This document shows, in pieces, positions 32,254 to 44,296 of a stretch of DNA of 64,000 bases. Numbering within the stretch: the stretch's first letter is position 1; each line of letters begins with the position of its first letter. A model generated the notes under the pieces. That model saw only the letters and a program-made list of their open reading frames with translations. It was not told the DNA's origin and did not search any database. Position numbers and translations under genes: made by a program. The stretch comes from Hyaloscypha bicolor E (taxonomy: Eukaryota > Ascomycota > Leotiomycetes > Helotiales > Hyaloscyphaceae): contig NW_020194588.1 in the NCBI RefSeq assembly GCF_002865645.1, positions 726,092 to 790,091 of the forward strand, in the 5' to 3' direction.

Positions 32254-35200
32254 TGAGGTACGGGCTCCTTTAAGGACGCTACTGCATCTATTATTTTTTT
32301 CGCAAATCGCGAAAATCAAAATTATGATATTTTTAAAAATGTACCATTATTAATAATCTAGCTGATTCATGTGGTAGAACATAATTAAAATAGTCGATCT
32401 ATATGGTGATTTATCGCATTCCATGGTGGGAATGTAATAGGGTAGGAAATTCAATAAAATACACGTGACATGCCTCCTGGTAGCTACTGGCCCACTACTA
32501 GCATGCTTCTTTTATACTTCTGTTCCTTTATTATTATTAATTCCTTGATTTATTATTATTAACCTCTTTGTAATGGCTCGTTTAAAGCTTAATATTAATT
32601 GTTATCAAGCCTATATTCTTTGTTTAATTAAGTAATAGCTATTATATAAGGAGATTATTAAGAGGTTATAGCATGACTTTAACGTTAATATTTCCCTTAG
32701 AACTCTACATAATAGGCTTTCCGAATGGAAAGTACCTTCCCAATACTCGATATTCGAGCCTTCTCCTCAGGTAAAGGCTCTTATTATATAGTTCTTTTGT
32801 AATATCTATATAACTAATACTAATATACTTACTAACCTCTGGAGCTTAGGATATAATATTTCTAATCTATAATTATTATAGCAGGTTCGCCGAGCTATAG
32901 GGCTTTAATATTAAATACTTAAATTACAAGTTAAGCTAGAAAAGAAGTAATTTTGCTATATACTCAAGTAATATATAGTAGATAAAGGCCTATAAGGTAA
33001 TACTAGAAGTTATAGATACCTGCTTCTATATACTTATCTTAATTCCCTAGATAATAGCAAGAAGTTTTCTAGGAATAGAATAGCTTCTATAATATAGGAA
33101 TTTAATCCAGAAAGTATATAGTATTATTCGGAAGAAATAAAGGTAACTAGAGGGAAATATAATATTTATAGGCCGAACTTTATTTAGTTAATTAATAGCT
33201 ATTATAAGATAAGTATAGTATATATTTAACTTTAAAAATTATTATCTTAATAACTACTAATTCGTTTATTTAGCTGCAATTTTATAGAATTAAGATATAT
33301 ACCGGTATTAATACCTATTTATAGTTTATATCTTGGATTTATATTAGAATCTCAAATAGTTATACTATAAGTAGTAGTATTTCCTAATTCGGTATAAATA
33401 TATTTCCTTAAAAATACCAAAATTCACTTAGTTATAATTCCGGCTATATAATTCTATAGTATTATAGAGAACTAATTATGTGAATTATACTTAATTTAGC
33501 TAATAAAACCCTTGAATCTCTATACTATATTTTCCTTTAGGCTAATTTATATTATACTAATATATATTTACTTATACTACTTTCCAGGTTACTATTCTAG
33601 TTTAATATCTTGACTTAGTAAATAAAATAGAGATTATTTCACTTTATATTTAATTAAATAGAGAATGCGAAATACTTATAATTACTAATATTTATTATAT
33701 CTTTTATAAAGTAATATATTAGATAAAGAATATTAATCTATATTAGTTCTCAGATCTCTATTAGTTCGGAACTAGTATAACTAATTAATATATTAAGATA
33801 TAATAGAGGCAAGTTATAAAGGTAATTTATTTATACTAATTTTATAGAAACCTATTTAATTAACTAATATTTTATATAGAATATATTAAATAAATAGAAG
33901 ATATTTTTCAAGAATTTATACTTTTAAAGGCTTTATTTTTATAAGCTTTTACTTAACTATATTACTATATTTTTCGTCTATTTACCTATTATATAAGAGT
34001 AAATTAAGGAGTTTATAAAGATATAAAATATATATTTAATTAGAAAATAATCTAATTAATTATATATTATTTCTAAATAACTTTTCTAGAACTATATATT
34101 TTTAGAATAAATAAGAGTTAGAAACTATAGTATTTCTATTAATATTAATAAACTAAATAAGCTATATAAAGAATATACTAGCTATAATAAAGATATATAT
34201 TTACCGGAGATTATACTTAAATAATATAAGTAAGAGCTTAAGAATACCGGCTTTATTTTCCTAATTATAGAAACTATATATAACTCGAATAGAAATCTAA
34301 ACTACTCGAGTATATATATATCTAAGAGAATTAATTAATAATTACCTAATTAATATAAAGAATACTCGTCTAAAGCTAGGGCTTTTATTAATACTTAAGA
34401 ATATATATAATTAGAATTCATTACTAGAGGTAGCTATAGAACTAGAAGAATTAAGGCTAAAGAATTATAATAATTAAGATAGTATTTAGTTTATTAATAA
34501 AGAGAGAGATACTAGTTATAGAAATAAAGATCTTACTTATATTAGCTCTAATAATAAAGCGGAAATTAAAGATAATATAGAGAATACTAGATTTACTATA
34601 GATAGTATTACTTTTAATAAAGTAAATAGTAATTGGATTATAAATAGTTAAGAGTATAGATAGTTTATAGAAAATAGATATATATTTGAGTCTAAAATAA
34701 AGGAAAAAAATAATCTAGAAATACCTCCTATAAATATTAGTTAATTTATTCGGCCTTAAAGAGGCTAAATAAGGATATATTAATATATATCCTAAAGAAA
34801 GAATTATCTAAAAATATTAATATTTACTAAAGTAATTAATTATAGAAATTAATAATAGTCTGCTTAATTAGTTAAATTTATATAGCTATAGGTAATTTAA
34901 TATTAAAAGTTATATAATTTATCTTATTAGAAAATCAGTTCTTATTCTTTTAATTTCTATATCTTCTATAATTATTCTATTAACTTATTATTTTAGTAAT
35001 AAGAACTTTATAATATAGATTAAGTTCTTTCTTATTACTAGCTCTATTAAATTAATAGTTTTTAAGAACTTTTAAAGTAATTATAAGATATATTTAGTAA
35101 AAATATTTCTTTTTATATAGAATTTAGTTTCCCTCTCTTAATTTCTATAGCTCTTTACTTAATTATTTATAGCCCCTAATATAAGAAACTATAGTTTATA

Positions 35201-36486
35201 TAGAAATAATACTAGAAATAAATAAAATATATCCGAATTTAACTTATATTAAGAGATATTTTTTATAGTTTTTTTATTTATTTCTTTTTATATATTAGTA
35301 ATATACTACTATTAATAACCTCTAAAATAAGTCTCTAATATATAAATTCTTTAGGGAAAAAGTTATAGAAGTATAGGCTAAGAAATTAAAATATTATTAA
35401 TATATTATAGTTTTATTTTACTAGTTAACTTTATATTACTATTTACTAAATTACTAGATTTATTAGCTATATTTTTCTTTTAATATTCGATTATAAATTA
35501 GATTCTTATTATTTTACTTCTATATATTTCTAATAAGTAATTTCAATCTATAAAACTCTTGTTTTATACGGGAGGTACTATATTTCCTTTCTATAGTAAA
35601 GTATTTACTATATAGTATAATTAATTCTATTACTCTTTTTCCGGCTCCTATTACTCTTATACTAATTATTATATTAGATAATATACTATTTTCTAGTTAA
35701 ATCTAACTTTAAAATATTATTATCTAATTATTAAGAGATTAAGGAATTAATATCTTAGCTAATTCCTATTCTTTTTACTATTTTCCGAATATAGATCTCT
35801 TAGAAAAGGTCCTTAAGGCAGAAGTATATAAGAGGAAGTAGTAGGCTAAGCTTAAATATTTAGAGTAATTATATAGTAATTTTTATTAGAAAGCTTAAGG
35901 CAAAAGTATATATCTATTTATTTAATTTCTAAACTTCTAATATTAATATATTATTTATTAATTTTATTAGATTTGGTCCAGAAAAGAAGTAAAGCCTTTA
36001 GATCTCTTACTTTTAGCTAGAAGGCATATATAAAAGCCTTTAGTAAAAGTAAATTAATAATTTCTTCTATTTCTATTATTAAAAAACAATATAAGGTTCT
36101 TATTTCTATTATACTATATATATATAAAACAAAAGAAATTAAGAGTAGCTTTACTAGAAGAAATATATCTACTTTAACTATAAAGAAGTTCCTTAGCTTA
36201 AAAGAATACCGGAAGGCTCAAATTATTTAAATTAAGCTATAAATAATAAAATAGTTTAATATATATATATATAAAGCTTACTTATAGAAATACTACTTTA
36301 CTAATATAGTTTTTTATTATAGTTAAAAACTAATATATAAGAAATTTACTATATATTTAGCTAAGGCTTTTTTATTATTAATTCCGTTACTTAAAGGCTA
36401 GAAGCTTAATTAATAAATTATAATCTTAGAATATATAAATAAAGTATCTTTTATAAGTAAAATAAGCTAGTATTTATTAGTATTCT

Positions 36487-36700
36487 TATAATAGCGGAAT
36501 CGAGGCAATAATATAAAGGCTTAAAGATCCAGGAAAATCCTATATATTAAGAATACTAAGCTAAAAAGAAGAAGGAGAAAGAGAAGAAAAGAAGATAAAA
36601 GAAGGGAAATACTAGCTAAAACCACTAAAATACCGGCTAGCTAGATAAAACCAGTTATATAATAGCTACTTCCCTTTAGTTCCTAGCTAGCGCTATTATA
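36487..36700 (-). repeat. LTR (left copy) of the nested element
   Basis: This is one of two 214-bp LTR copies. Compared with the reverse complement of the solo LTR at 1007-1220, TGTGACGG has become TATAATAG and CCGTTACA has become CTATTATA, a transition-only pattern typical of RIP. The two internal copies differ from each other at scattered sites. Confidence 0.85.
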
Positions 36701-37451
36701 TTACTTCCCCGGAAACCAAATCTAAATGCCCTTATTTAGATATATAAAGGAAATAGGGTTTTAATAAAACCCCTAAAATGGCCAGCTTTTAATAGTTATT
36801 ATCTGACTAATAGCTACCTCTACCTTTACCTAAAGCTCTAGAACTAGCCTCAGACCCAAAATCGTTTATAGAACCCAAATTATTCCCAGAATTATCTGCA
36901 AAATCATCTATAGAATTATCTAAAAAACTAAGCTTATCTAGAGAATCATCTATAGAATCGTCTATAGAGCCCGAATTATCTGCAGAGTTTAAATTATCTT
37001 TAGAACTATCTATAGAACCGTCCAAATTATTTATAGAACCGGAACTAGCCTCTATATCTGATTTAAACTTGGCTCCAGAGCTAGCTTTACTAGGATCTTA
37101 TTGGCTCTCGGTTTCCTCAGATAATAAATTATTAGTAAGAGGATATTATATATAAGCCTTTAAGGCAGAATTATCCGAATTATCCGAATCGGAAAAGTAG
37201 TATTATATAAGGGGCGGCTATATAAGAGGCAAATAAGGGAGAGGTAAATAAGGAAGAAGCAAATAAGGAAGAGGCAAATATAAGATAATTACTTCTATTT
37301 TAAATCGGTAAACTGGAACTAATTACCGGGTTTCTTCCGTTTTAAATTAGGAATCCAAAACTAATTAGTATATCTCTTATTTTAAATTAGAGAATCGCCG
37401 ATTCTTGGAGGAAAGTACTAGTTTTTTTACTCTCATTAATATTAAGAAAGC

Positions 37452-37665
37452 ATTATCTGCTCTAGTTAAGGGCCGGACTCCGAGATTAACTAGGTTATAA
37501 AGGACAGAAATCTTTCTTCTTTTAAGTTAGTAAAGAACCGACTATTGGGTTATTATCTATTCTAGTTAAGGGCTAGACTCCGAGATTAACTAGGTTATAG
37601 AGAATAAGGAATATTATCTGCTCTAGTTAAGGGCCAGGCTCCGAGATTAACTAGATCTTAGAGGA
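37452..37665. repeat. Interspersed tandem units inside the nested element
   Basis: Three copies of a roughly 45-50-bp unit carry CTAGTTAAGGGC and CTCCGAGATTAACTAG. They start near 37452, 37552 and 37612, with unequal spacing. The unit has normal-GC words within RIP-mutated surroundings and no obvious coding sense. Confidence 0.75.
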
Positions 37666-37810
37666 TATATCTTTCTTTTTTGAGTTTAGGAAAATTACCT
37701 ATTAAATATTAGAAGCGGAATTCTATCTTTACTTCCTAAGAATAAGTACGGATCCTTTACTAGTAATATTATATTGCTTCTATAGGCCAAGTTAAATAAG
37801 CTTAGTATTA

Positions 37811-38024
37811 TATAATAGCGGAATTAAGGCAATAATATAAAGGCTTAAAGATTTAGGAAAATCCTATATATTAAGAATACTAAGCTAAGAAAAAGAAAGA
37901 AAGAAAGAAGGAAAAGGGATAAAAGAAGGAAAATACTAGCTAAAACTACTAAAATGCCGGCTAGCTAGATAAAACTAGTTATATAATAGCTACCCCTTTT
38001 TAGCCCCTAGCTAGCGCTATTATA
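37811..38024 (-). repeat. LTR (right copy) of the nested element
   Basis: This is the second 214-bp LTR copy, with the same ends as the left copy and the same length as the solo LTR at 1007-1220. It is followed directly by the ATTCT target duplication. Confidence 0.85.
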
Positions 38025-38981
38025 ATTCTAATAAAATTAGTACTAATATAAATAGATTTAGCTAAAAAATAAAAATAAGAGAATTAATTATATAACTAAT
38101 TTTATATATAAAGCTAAAAAAGATATTAATAGCTTATTATCTTATTTTAGCTAATTAAATAGAAATATACTAAAGTATATTTATCTTATATTTAATTAAG
38201 ATATTAATATAATTTAAGAAAGAGATAACGAGATTTAGGATAAGTATAAAAAAAGAAATAGGGAAATGCCTTTACTAAATTTTACTTCTTTATTAGGGAG
38301 ATCTCCTAATACTACCCCTAATATAATATCTATATCTATAGCTATATCTATAGTATCTTCTTTACCTGCTTTGACTTCTAATTAATAAATCAAAGCCCTA
38401 TAAGAGAAGGTTACTTCTTTAAAGAACTAGTCAGGTAATAACCCGAATTCGGACATTTATTCGGATAACCTTAATTCGGATAATATACCTATTCTAGAAC
38501 CCGGAATTATAGTTTCTCCTGCTCCTGCTCCTGCTTCTATATCTAGTAAGTTAATAGATTTAAATATACTAGTAGATCTAATGTTTTTACTAGCCTTTAC
38601 TTCTGCTCTACCCACTAAACCCCCTCAACCTCCTCTGAAGTCTATATTAAAGAGGAAGCGGGAAGTAGTTATATCAAGTAATAATAATAATAAATCAGAT
38701 CTTAATAATAGAGAGAAGGAGGATCTATTAGGAGATAGTAATTATAGGCCGGGGAGGCTATTAAAACATAAGGGTAATCAGGGGTAGTTTAAAAAAGCGA
38801 GAACAGAGTAATAGTACTAGGTACATATAACTATAATACATGGGAATTGCGTATTTGGCCATTATTAGGTATGTTTTCCATATAAAATATGGCCATTAAA
38901 TAAATCGCGATTCATTATTTTGCGATTTTGCGGAAAAAAAATAATAGATGCAGTAGCGTCGCTAAATCAGCCCGTATGAGG

Positions 38982-39509
38982 CCATTAGCTGGCTAGTCGA
39001 CAAAACCGAGAAGCGAAAAGTGATTTTCTGATTTTTTGATTTTCGCGCCCACACCTAAGCTACATTGGGTTTGGTCTAGTTGACAGCACGGGTGGGGCCT
39101 TTGGCCTTCGGGTTCAGGCACCTGTTCCACTCCACACCATCCTGGTCTCCCCCGACGTTAGTCTGCCCGGACTTAGTGTCCCCGAATAGTGAGGAAGGCA
39201 TGACATGAGTACAACAATTTACCCCAGTGGTGAACGTCCCGACAATAGAAAGCCATTCAGCTGCTATGCGCCCCGCGCCCCATACCCCGCACAATGGCCG
39301 TTCCTAGGACCCCCAGGGATTCAGGCGTGTGGCACTCCTAAATCAAAGCAATTCTGAGGTCCAAGGTATACCCAGCAAGATGGCTTGTAGTGGGCCAGAG
39401 ACAGCGGAAAGCTTGATTGCATATATAATGCTTCCCGGCACAAGCCTATATTGGACGACAACCCTCGTTCTTTGCACGTTCCAAAATATCTCCGCAACCG
39501 TCTTCCACG
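38982..39509. promoter_or_regulatory. Upstream region of the sugar transporter gene
   Basis: About 530 bases of normal GC follow the transposon. The start of the transporter at 39510 is preceded by ATATATAATG near 39420, a possible TATA element. Two GACGTTAGTCTG/CCCGGACTTAG-like words and a GCCCCGCGCCCC stretch could be regulatory, but no factor is assigned. No gene is seen. Confidence 0.4.
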
Positions 39510-41320
39510 ATGAAGTCCTTCAGAGAGCTTCCGTTTATCAAGTACTTTACTCGAAATTTAGCAATTGCCACCCTTCTTATCGGCATGAGCGTCTTCAATT
39601 ATGGCTTTGACATGGCAGGCTACAACACCATCCAGGCTATGGATCGTATGTCTAAACCCTTGTGCCTCCTGTTCCTAGACTTATCTAAAATACACAACAT
39701 AGCCTTCATCGAGCGTTTTGGAACCTACAACCCGACGACCAAGAAGTTCGCGATCAGCCCCAAGAATCTAAGCCTTTTGAATTCTCTTCCACGCATCACC
39801 TTCGGCTTGGGGATCGTCATGGGTGGTCTTCTAGGAGAGCGCTTTGGACGACGTCCCGTCTATATCTTGATGCTCCTGATTTGTGAGATTGGCACGATCA
39901 TCTCCTATTTTGCCAAGAACTTTACACAAATCCTCGCGGGGCGAATGCTGAATCAAATGTACATTGGAATGGAAGGCTGGCTGGTTCCCATGTTCCACGC
40001 AGAGATTATTCCAGCTCCAATCCGTGGTGCCGTTGTTGTTGGCTACGTATTCAACCATATCTTCGGCAGCTTTATCATGTCTTGTATCACTTTCAAGACT
40101 TCACAATGGGATACCGACCATTGTTGGCAAATCCCCGTGGCGGTTATGTTCATCCTTCCTACCATTGCTCTGGCGCTGTGCTGGTTTGTTCCCGAGTCGC
40201 CTCGGTGGCTTCTGCGTAGAGGCAAGGATGAGAAAGCCTTGAAGATGATGCGGTACATATACGGATCGAATCCAGAATATGCTCCAGAACAGGAGATGGC
40301 CTTGCTAAAAGCGTCACTGGAAATAGAAGAGGAGAAAGGGACCTGGAAAGAACTTTTCGTTGGCACCAATCTTGTCAGTATTAACACTTCATCAAAAGTT
40401 CTCAAATTTGTTCCCCAGTACTGACCATGCAAATCTCTAGCGCCGAACCTCTATTATCTTCTTCATTCAATCCTTCAACCAACTTACGGGCCAGGCGTTT
40501 GCAAGTGTATACGGAACCATCTTCATCAAGAGTCTTGGGACCATTAATCCTTTCGCATTTACCCTCATCTCCAATGGACTGGGCTGTATCGCTCCATTCG
40601 CTAATTTCTTCCTCATCGAGCCGATGGGGAGACGCAATATGTATCTTTGCTTTGGAACCCTCTCCGCTGCATCTCTCATTGCCTTGGGAGCACTCGGCCT
40701 TCGTTCCCCTACTTTTGGAGTTAAAGCTGGTATTGTGTCCATGAGTATCATATATCCATTCTTCTACATCATGTCATTTGGTGGCATGTAAGTGTTACAA
40801 ACCGCGCTTATTTATTCAATGTTACCTAATAACTTTTACAGGGCGCCTGTTACAGGTGCAGAGGTACCCGCGCTCAGGCTGAGAGATAAAGCAGCAATCG
40901 TCGGATGGAGCACACAAAACGTGATGGCGTTTCTTGTCACATTTACGGTCCCATACCTTCTCCAAGCGCCATATGCAGCCCTGGGCTCAAAGGTTGGCTT
41001 TATCTATGGCGGTTTCTGCGTCATGGCACTCCTGTGGGCGTGGTTCTGCTTCCCCGAGCTACGCGGTCGCTCGCTGGAGGAGATCGATGAAATGTTTCAA
41101 CTGAAATTGCCAACACGACAATTCAAGGGTAAGCCACTTTGGCTCATCTGGGGCTTGGCTCTCACTAACCTCGTTCCTAGCTTGGAAGTCATCCGATCCA
41201 GACAGCGTTGGTGCCAGGATCACTAATATGGAAGGCCACACAGGTCACGCTGGACATGCTTCTCAAGAGCCGAACGAAAAGAGGATTGATGTCGATCATG
41301 AAGAGGAGATCGGTGCCTGA
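39510..41320 (+). CDS. MFS sugar-type transporter
   Basis: Five exons, 39510-39645, 39703-40373, 40441-40787, 40842-41128 and 41181-41320, with introns of 52-67 bp in phase, give 526 residues. It shows the sugar-porter signatures: GYNTIQAMDPF, GLLGERFGRRP (loop 2-3), ILAGRMLNQMYIGMEGWLVP, VPESPRWLLRRGKDEKA, FNQLTGQAF, EPMGRRNMYL and FCFPELRGRSLEEIDEMF. Twelve hydrophobic segments are expected. Fungal members import sugars or related compounds by proton symport; the substrate (mono/disaccharide or other) cannot be named. The C-terminal tail is short, acidic and His-rich. It is convergent with the Zn2Cys6 gene, only 134 bp away. Confidence 0.92.
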
Positions 41321-41454
41321 GAAATTAGCAGAAAGTTGCGATGTCGAATAATTTTTACGACAAAAGAAATCAGAAGCGACGGGGCGATTCTAGATTGCAT
41401 CACAATGCAACTTTCACCTCATTTTGAAAGGTTTGGATTTGATTTATATGTACG

Positions 41455-44296
41455 CTACTGAAACCCAACAAATTCGTTGTAATCGTTTGTGGGATCTATG
41501 GGGCCACCAGGGCCAAGCTCAGCAAGTCCATTGAGCCAATCAATGTTTATACTATTCCACCAAGTCTCAGGTATTCCAGAGTTTGCTTGTATGTTGGAAG
41601 CCGAAATACTAGACTCGCTACCAACATTTTGGTGCAGCTGGTAAACTGCACGGGAACTTTCGGAGTGCGATTGATTTGTGTTGTTGATGTTGGCACCGAA
41701 GCCTCCGGCATCTGGAGATCCACGGCCAGGGCATAGGTAAGCTTTGGATATTTTCTAGAACAAATTGCAGGCTTACCAGACCGCGTCTGCCTATCTACTT
41801 CTCCGTCCTCGTGCACCTTTCTCAGTGTCTCGATGCACTTCTGAGCCGCGGGAACACCGAGGCGCTGGAATTCCTCTAGTACCAATATACATTGGGTCCA
41901 GGACCGTTCCATAGAATCCAGTTGATCTGCGGGTAAGATATTTCGAAGTGGAGGAGCTCTTAGAATGACCACGAGCACCGTACCAGCGGTGTAGATTACT
42001 ACATGCCAGGGAAATTAGCTTCATCCTCCGATGATCCCTCGGATTACGATGAAGACGGAGAGGCTTACAGAAGGTAGTATACCACGCCGGAGGTAAAAAT
42101 CCCCGAGCAGCGTTGGGGCCAAGATTAGAATGGACTAGATCAATCAGGTCTTTGGCAGCGGACGAACAGCCATCCAAACATCCCTTCATTAAATGCCACT
42201 GCAGGGTTGTTGTGGCGGAACGAGTCTGCGAAAGGGGCTGCGTGGCAAAACGTACCAGCGCAATACGAAATACCATGATCCGAGTATTCAAAAGTCTATG
42301 TTAACCATTTTAGCATTTCCGCAATGGGCAAACCACCTGGGCACGCCTGGAGAAAGGGTTGGATTACCGAATATACAGCAAACAAGATTGTCGAGGGAAC
42401 AATTCATCACCGTCTGGTGGTCTATATGGCCTGTGATACCGAAGGTAGCTTGGTATTTCTTCCCAATACTGCTTGACTCTCCTATCATAGTCGAGAATTG
42501 TAGCATACAGCTTGGATGTATCTCCCACTGTGTTCTGCTCAGAGGAGTCACTGTAAAAGGATCTTGTTGTGGTTTGATTAGTACAACACTAGGGGTTTAA
42601 GAGCTCCTACTAGAAAACACTTACTTCAAAATATCCATATTTATCTCGGAGAATTTGAGCGCATAGACAAAGAAGCTTATTATCGGTGGCATATCAGCCG
42701 GTTGATGTCCATCTTCTCCTAATGGATCTGTTTCTAAATACTCATCGTCGATGAGCTGAGGCAGAGATACCTGGGGATAGTTGGACAGCATCAACGGCCG
42801 CCCGAACGTCATACTCTGGACTCTGAATGATTGTAAGCAATTGCATTTACGCAACTGCGGATATTAGTTAGGAGCATCACCGATCTAGTGAGACACAGGC
42901 AGACCATGTCCTTCTTCTCTCCTCTCTCTGGACCTGGCTTTCCTCATCTACATCCAAATGGAGACCGAGACCTTGTGCTGCGCGAATTGCAATCCCCACA
43001 ATTACCCAACATCGGTTGGGTAGTCCTTTGTGCTGAAGGAACCGGGCCATAAGAACCAAGGTCTGTACTAGGCTCAACGATGGTCTGGTAATTATATCAA
43101 GGTTCAACAGACTTGTCGCTCGCTTGATGAAGTTCTCTTGTAGATTACTTGAAGAATTGTGCCCGGAATAGGGCGGTCTGAACTCGCAACCTAGTGCAAA
43201 GATGATGGCTAGCATACAGTGAAACAACTGATCAGAGAGAGTTGGCCTTTGGTGGAAAGACGTTGGTCGTGAACCAGTTGTAGGAGGACTGGCCGTCCAC
43301 AGACGCTCATAGCTAACTCTCATCAGCAATGTATCTTACTAGCAAGGGATAAAACCAACCGTTGGAGAAATGTAGGCTTATGGAAGACCGGCATCTCGTG
43401 GTGAATGATATCAAAATAAGTGTGGAGAAAGGCATCGGCGGAGCGTCGAGGGGGTAGTAGGAATTCCTCCATCGACAAAGCAATATCGCCTTGACCTGCG
43501 CCATGGTCATAGAACCAAGTGGAAGTGGCAGGGAAAGCTGGGCCTGAGGATTTCGGAGTGTCAACGCTTGCAGCGCTTGTTCCTTGGACGCCAGTATGAA
43601 ACGATCCATATACTTCTTTCATGAAGCCAACGGCACTCGCACTCCCCAAGAAGGAGGGAGAGTTGTTGTCTCCATCAGTGTTTGCCATATCATTGGTCAC
43701 AGGCTGTCTATTTCGTCCAAGGTCGGCTCCAGATCCATGAGCATAGGGGCTATTCTGACCAGCTGGGTCACACCGGGATGTCGAAGGCAAATAGCTCGGT
43801 CGTGAGAGCATCGGGCTTATTAGACCCTCCGCGACTGTTGGCTGCTGATGGCCACGAGGTGCCGGCTCACCACTAGGTGGTTGCGATTCCAGGGGGAGAA
43901 ATGCCGGTTCCGGTTCCATGGCTCTTCGCTGCGAAGATGACCTTGCTTCCCGTGCATGACGTCCCTCAAATTCATGGAGCCGCATCTCAAATGATTTCAC
44001 ATAGCTAAGGTTACATCGGATATTATTGATGTGCGTATAGGCGGACGTTTCCGAAGGAAAGAAGAGGAGACATACTCTGATGCTTGTGCTCCTGCTCCTT
44101 CACCTCCTCGGGCGCCCATTTCATACAAGCACCTGCTCGGGCACCGCCTTCGCGTACAGGAATTGCAAACGGGACGGATTCCATTGCAGCGGACCTTCCG
44201 GTCGCGGCATTCTTGATACGCGATCTTCAATTTTGGGCGTTTGAAGGGCTTCGCGGCGGGTACTGGTGCTGGTGCTGGTGCGTTTGGTGAACTCAT
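41455..44296 (-). CDS. Zn2Cys6 / fungal_trans transcription factor (atypical)
   Basis: Eight exons: 44296-44076, 44004-43360, 43312-42881, 42822-42625, 42550-42368, 42295-42069, 41998-41777 and 41711-41455. The introns are 47-74 bp and all phases match, giving about 794 residues. The N-terminal zinc cluster reads AYQECRDRKVRC, then CNSCTRRRCPSRC; the first Cys ligand is Tyr27 (TAT at 44218-44216) where nearly all family members have Cys. A linker with a YVKSFEMRLHEFE helix is followed by a fungal_trans domain (FHKPTFLQRYERLW, FALGCEF, AIRAAQGLGLH, TFGRPLML). Such proteins are nuclear and bind CGG-type half sites. It faces the transporter gene tail-to-tail and may regulate it or another local gene; that is inference. 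Loss of a zinc ligand may impair DNA binding. Confidence 0.9.

Larger units (their letters stand above)
36487..38024 (-). mobile_element. Nested short LTR retroelement (non-autonomous)
   Basis: Two 214-bp direct repeats, 36487-36700 and 37811-38024, bound an interior of 1110 bp. Each begins TATAATAGCG and ends CGCTATTATA, which are TG...CA LTR ends after RIP. The whole is flanked by ATTCT (36482-36486 and 38025-38029), a perfect 5-bp duplication. The interior is too short for gag-pol and holds tandem repeats plus an acidic D/S/N-rich open frame (36807-37025 minus), so the element is non-autonomous. A purine tract on the minus strand (GGGGAAGTAA) directly abuts the left LTR, implying minus orientation. 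It sits inside the larger TIR transposon. Confidence 0.88.
32259..38976 (+). mobile_element. RIP-mutated 6.7-kb TIR transposon, integrase-like
   Basis: The ends read TACGGGCT inward and share about 50 imperfect bases, including GACGCTACTGCATCTATTAT. A perfect 5-bp duplication, TGAGG, flanks the element (32254-32258 and 38977-38981). The interior is extremely AT-rich with stops in all frames. On the plus strand, pieces between about 32574 and 33600 still resemble a retroviral-type integrase (rve) protein: SLRTLHNRLSEW, then RPNFI and FISWIYIRISN, where TAG often stands where Trp is expected, as RIP would produce. A 5-bp duplication with an integrase-like transposase suggests a Ginger-like or related group; this is tentative. 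A 1.54-kb LTR element is nested at 36487-38024, so the host element would be about 5.2 kb. Confidence 0.85.

Noticed and set aside
36807..37025. Acidic minus-strand open frame as a host gene
   Set aside because: It lies wholly inside the nested LTR element and is low-complexity; treated as element content.
38581..38787. Plus-strand open frame in the large TIR element
   Set aside because: Pro/Lys-rich fragment without a start context or domain; probably part of the old element protein.
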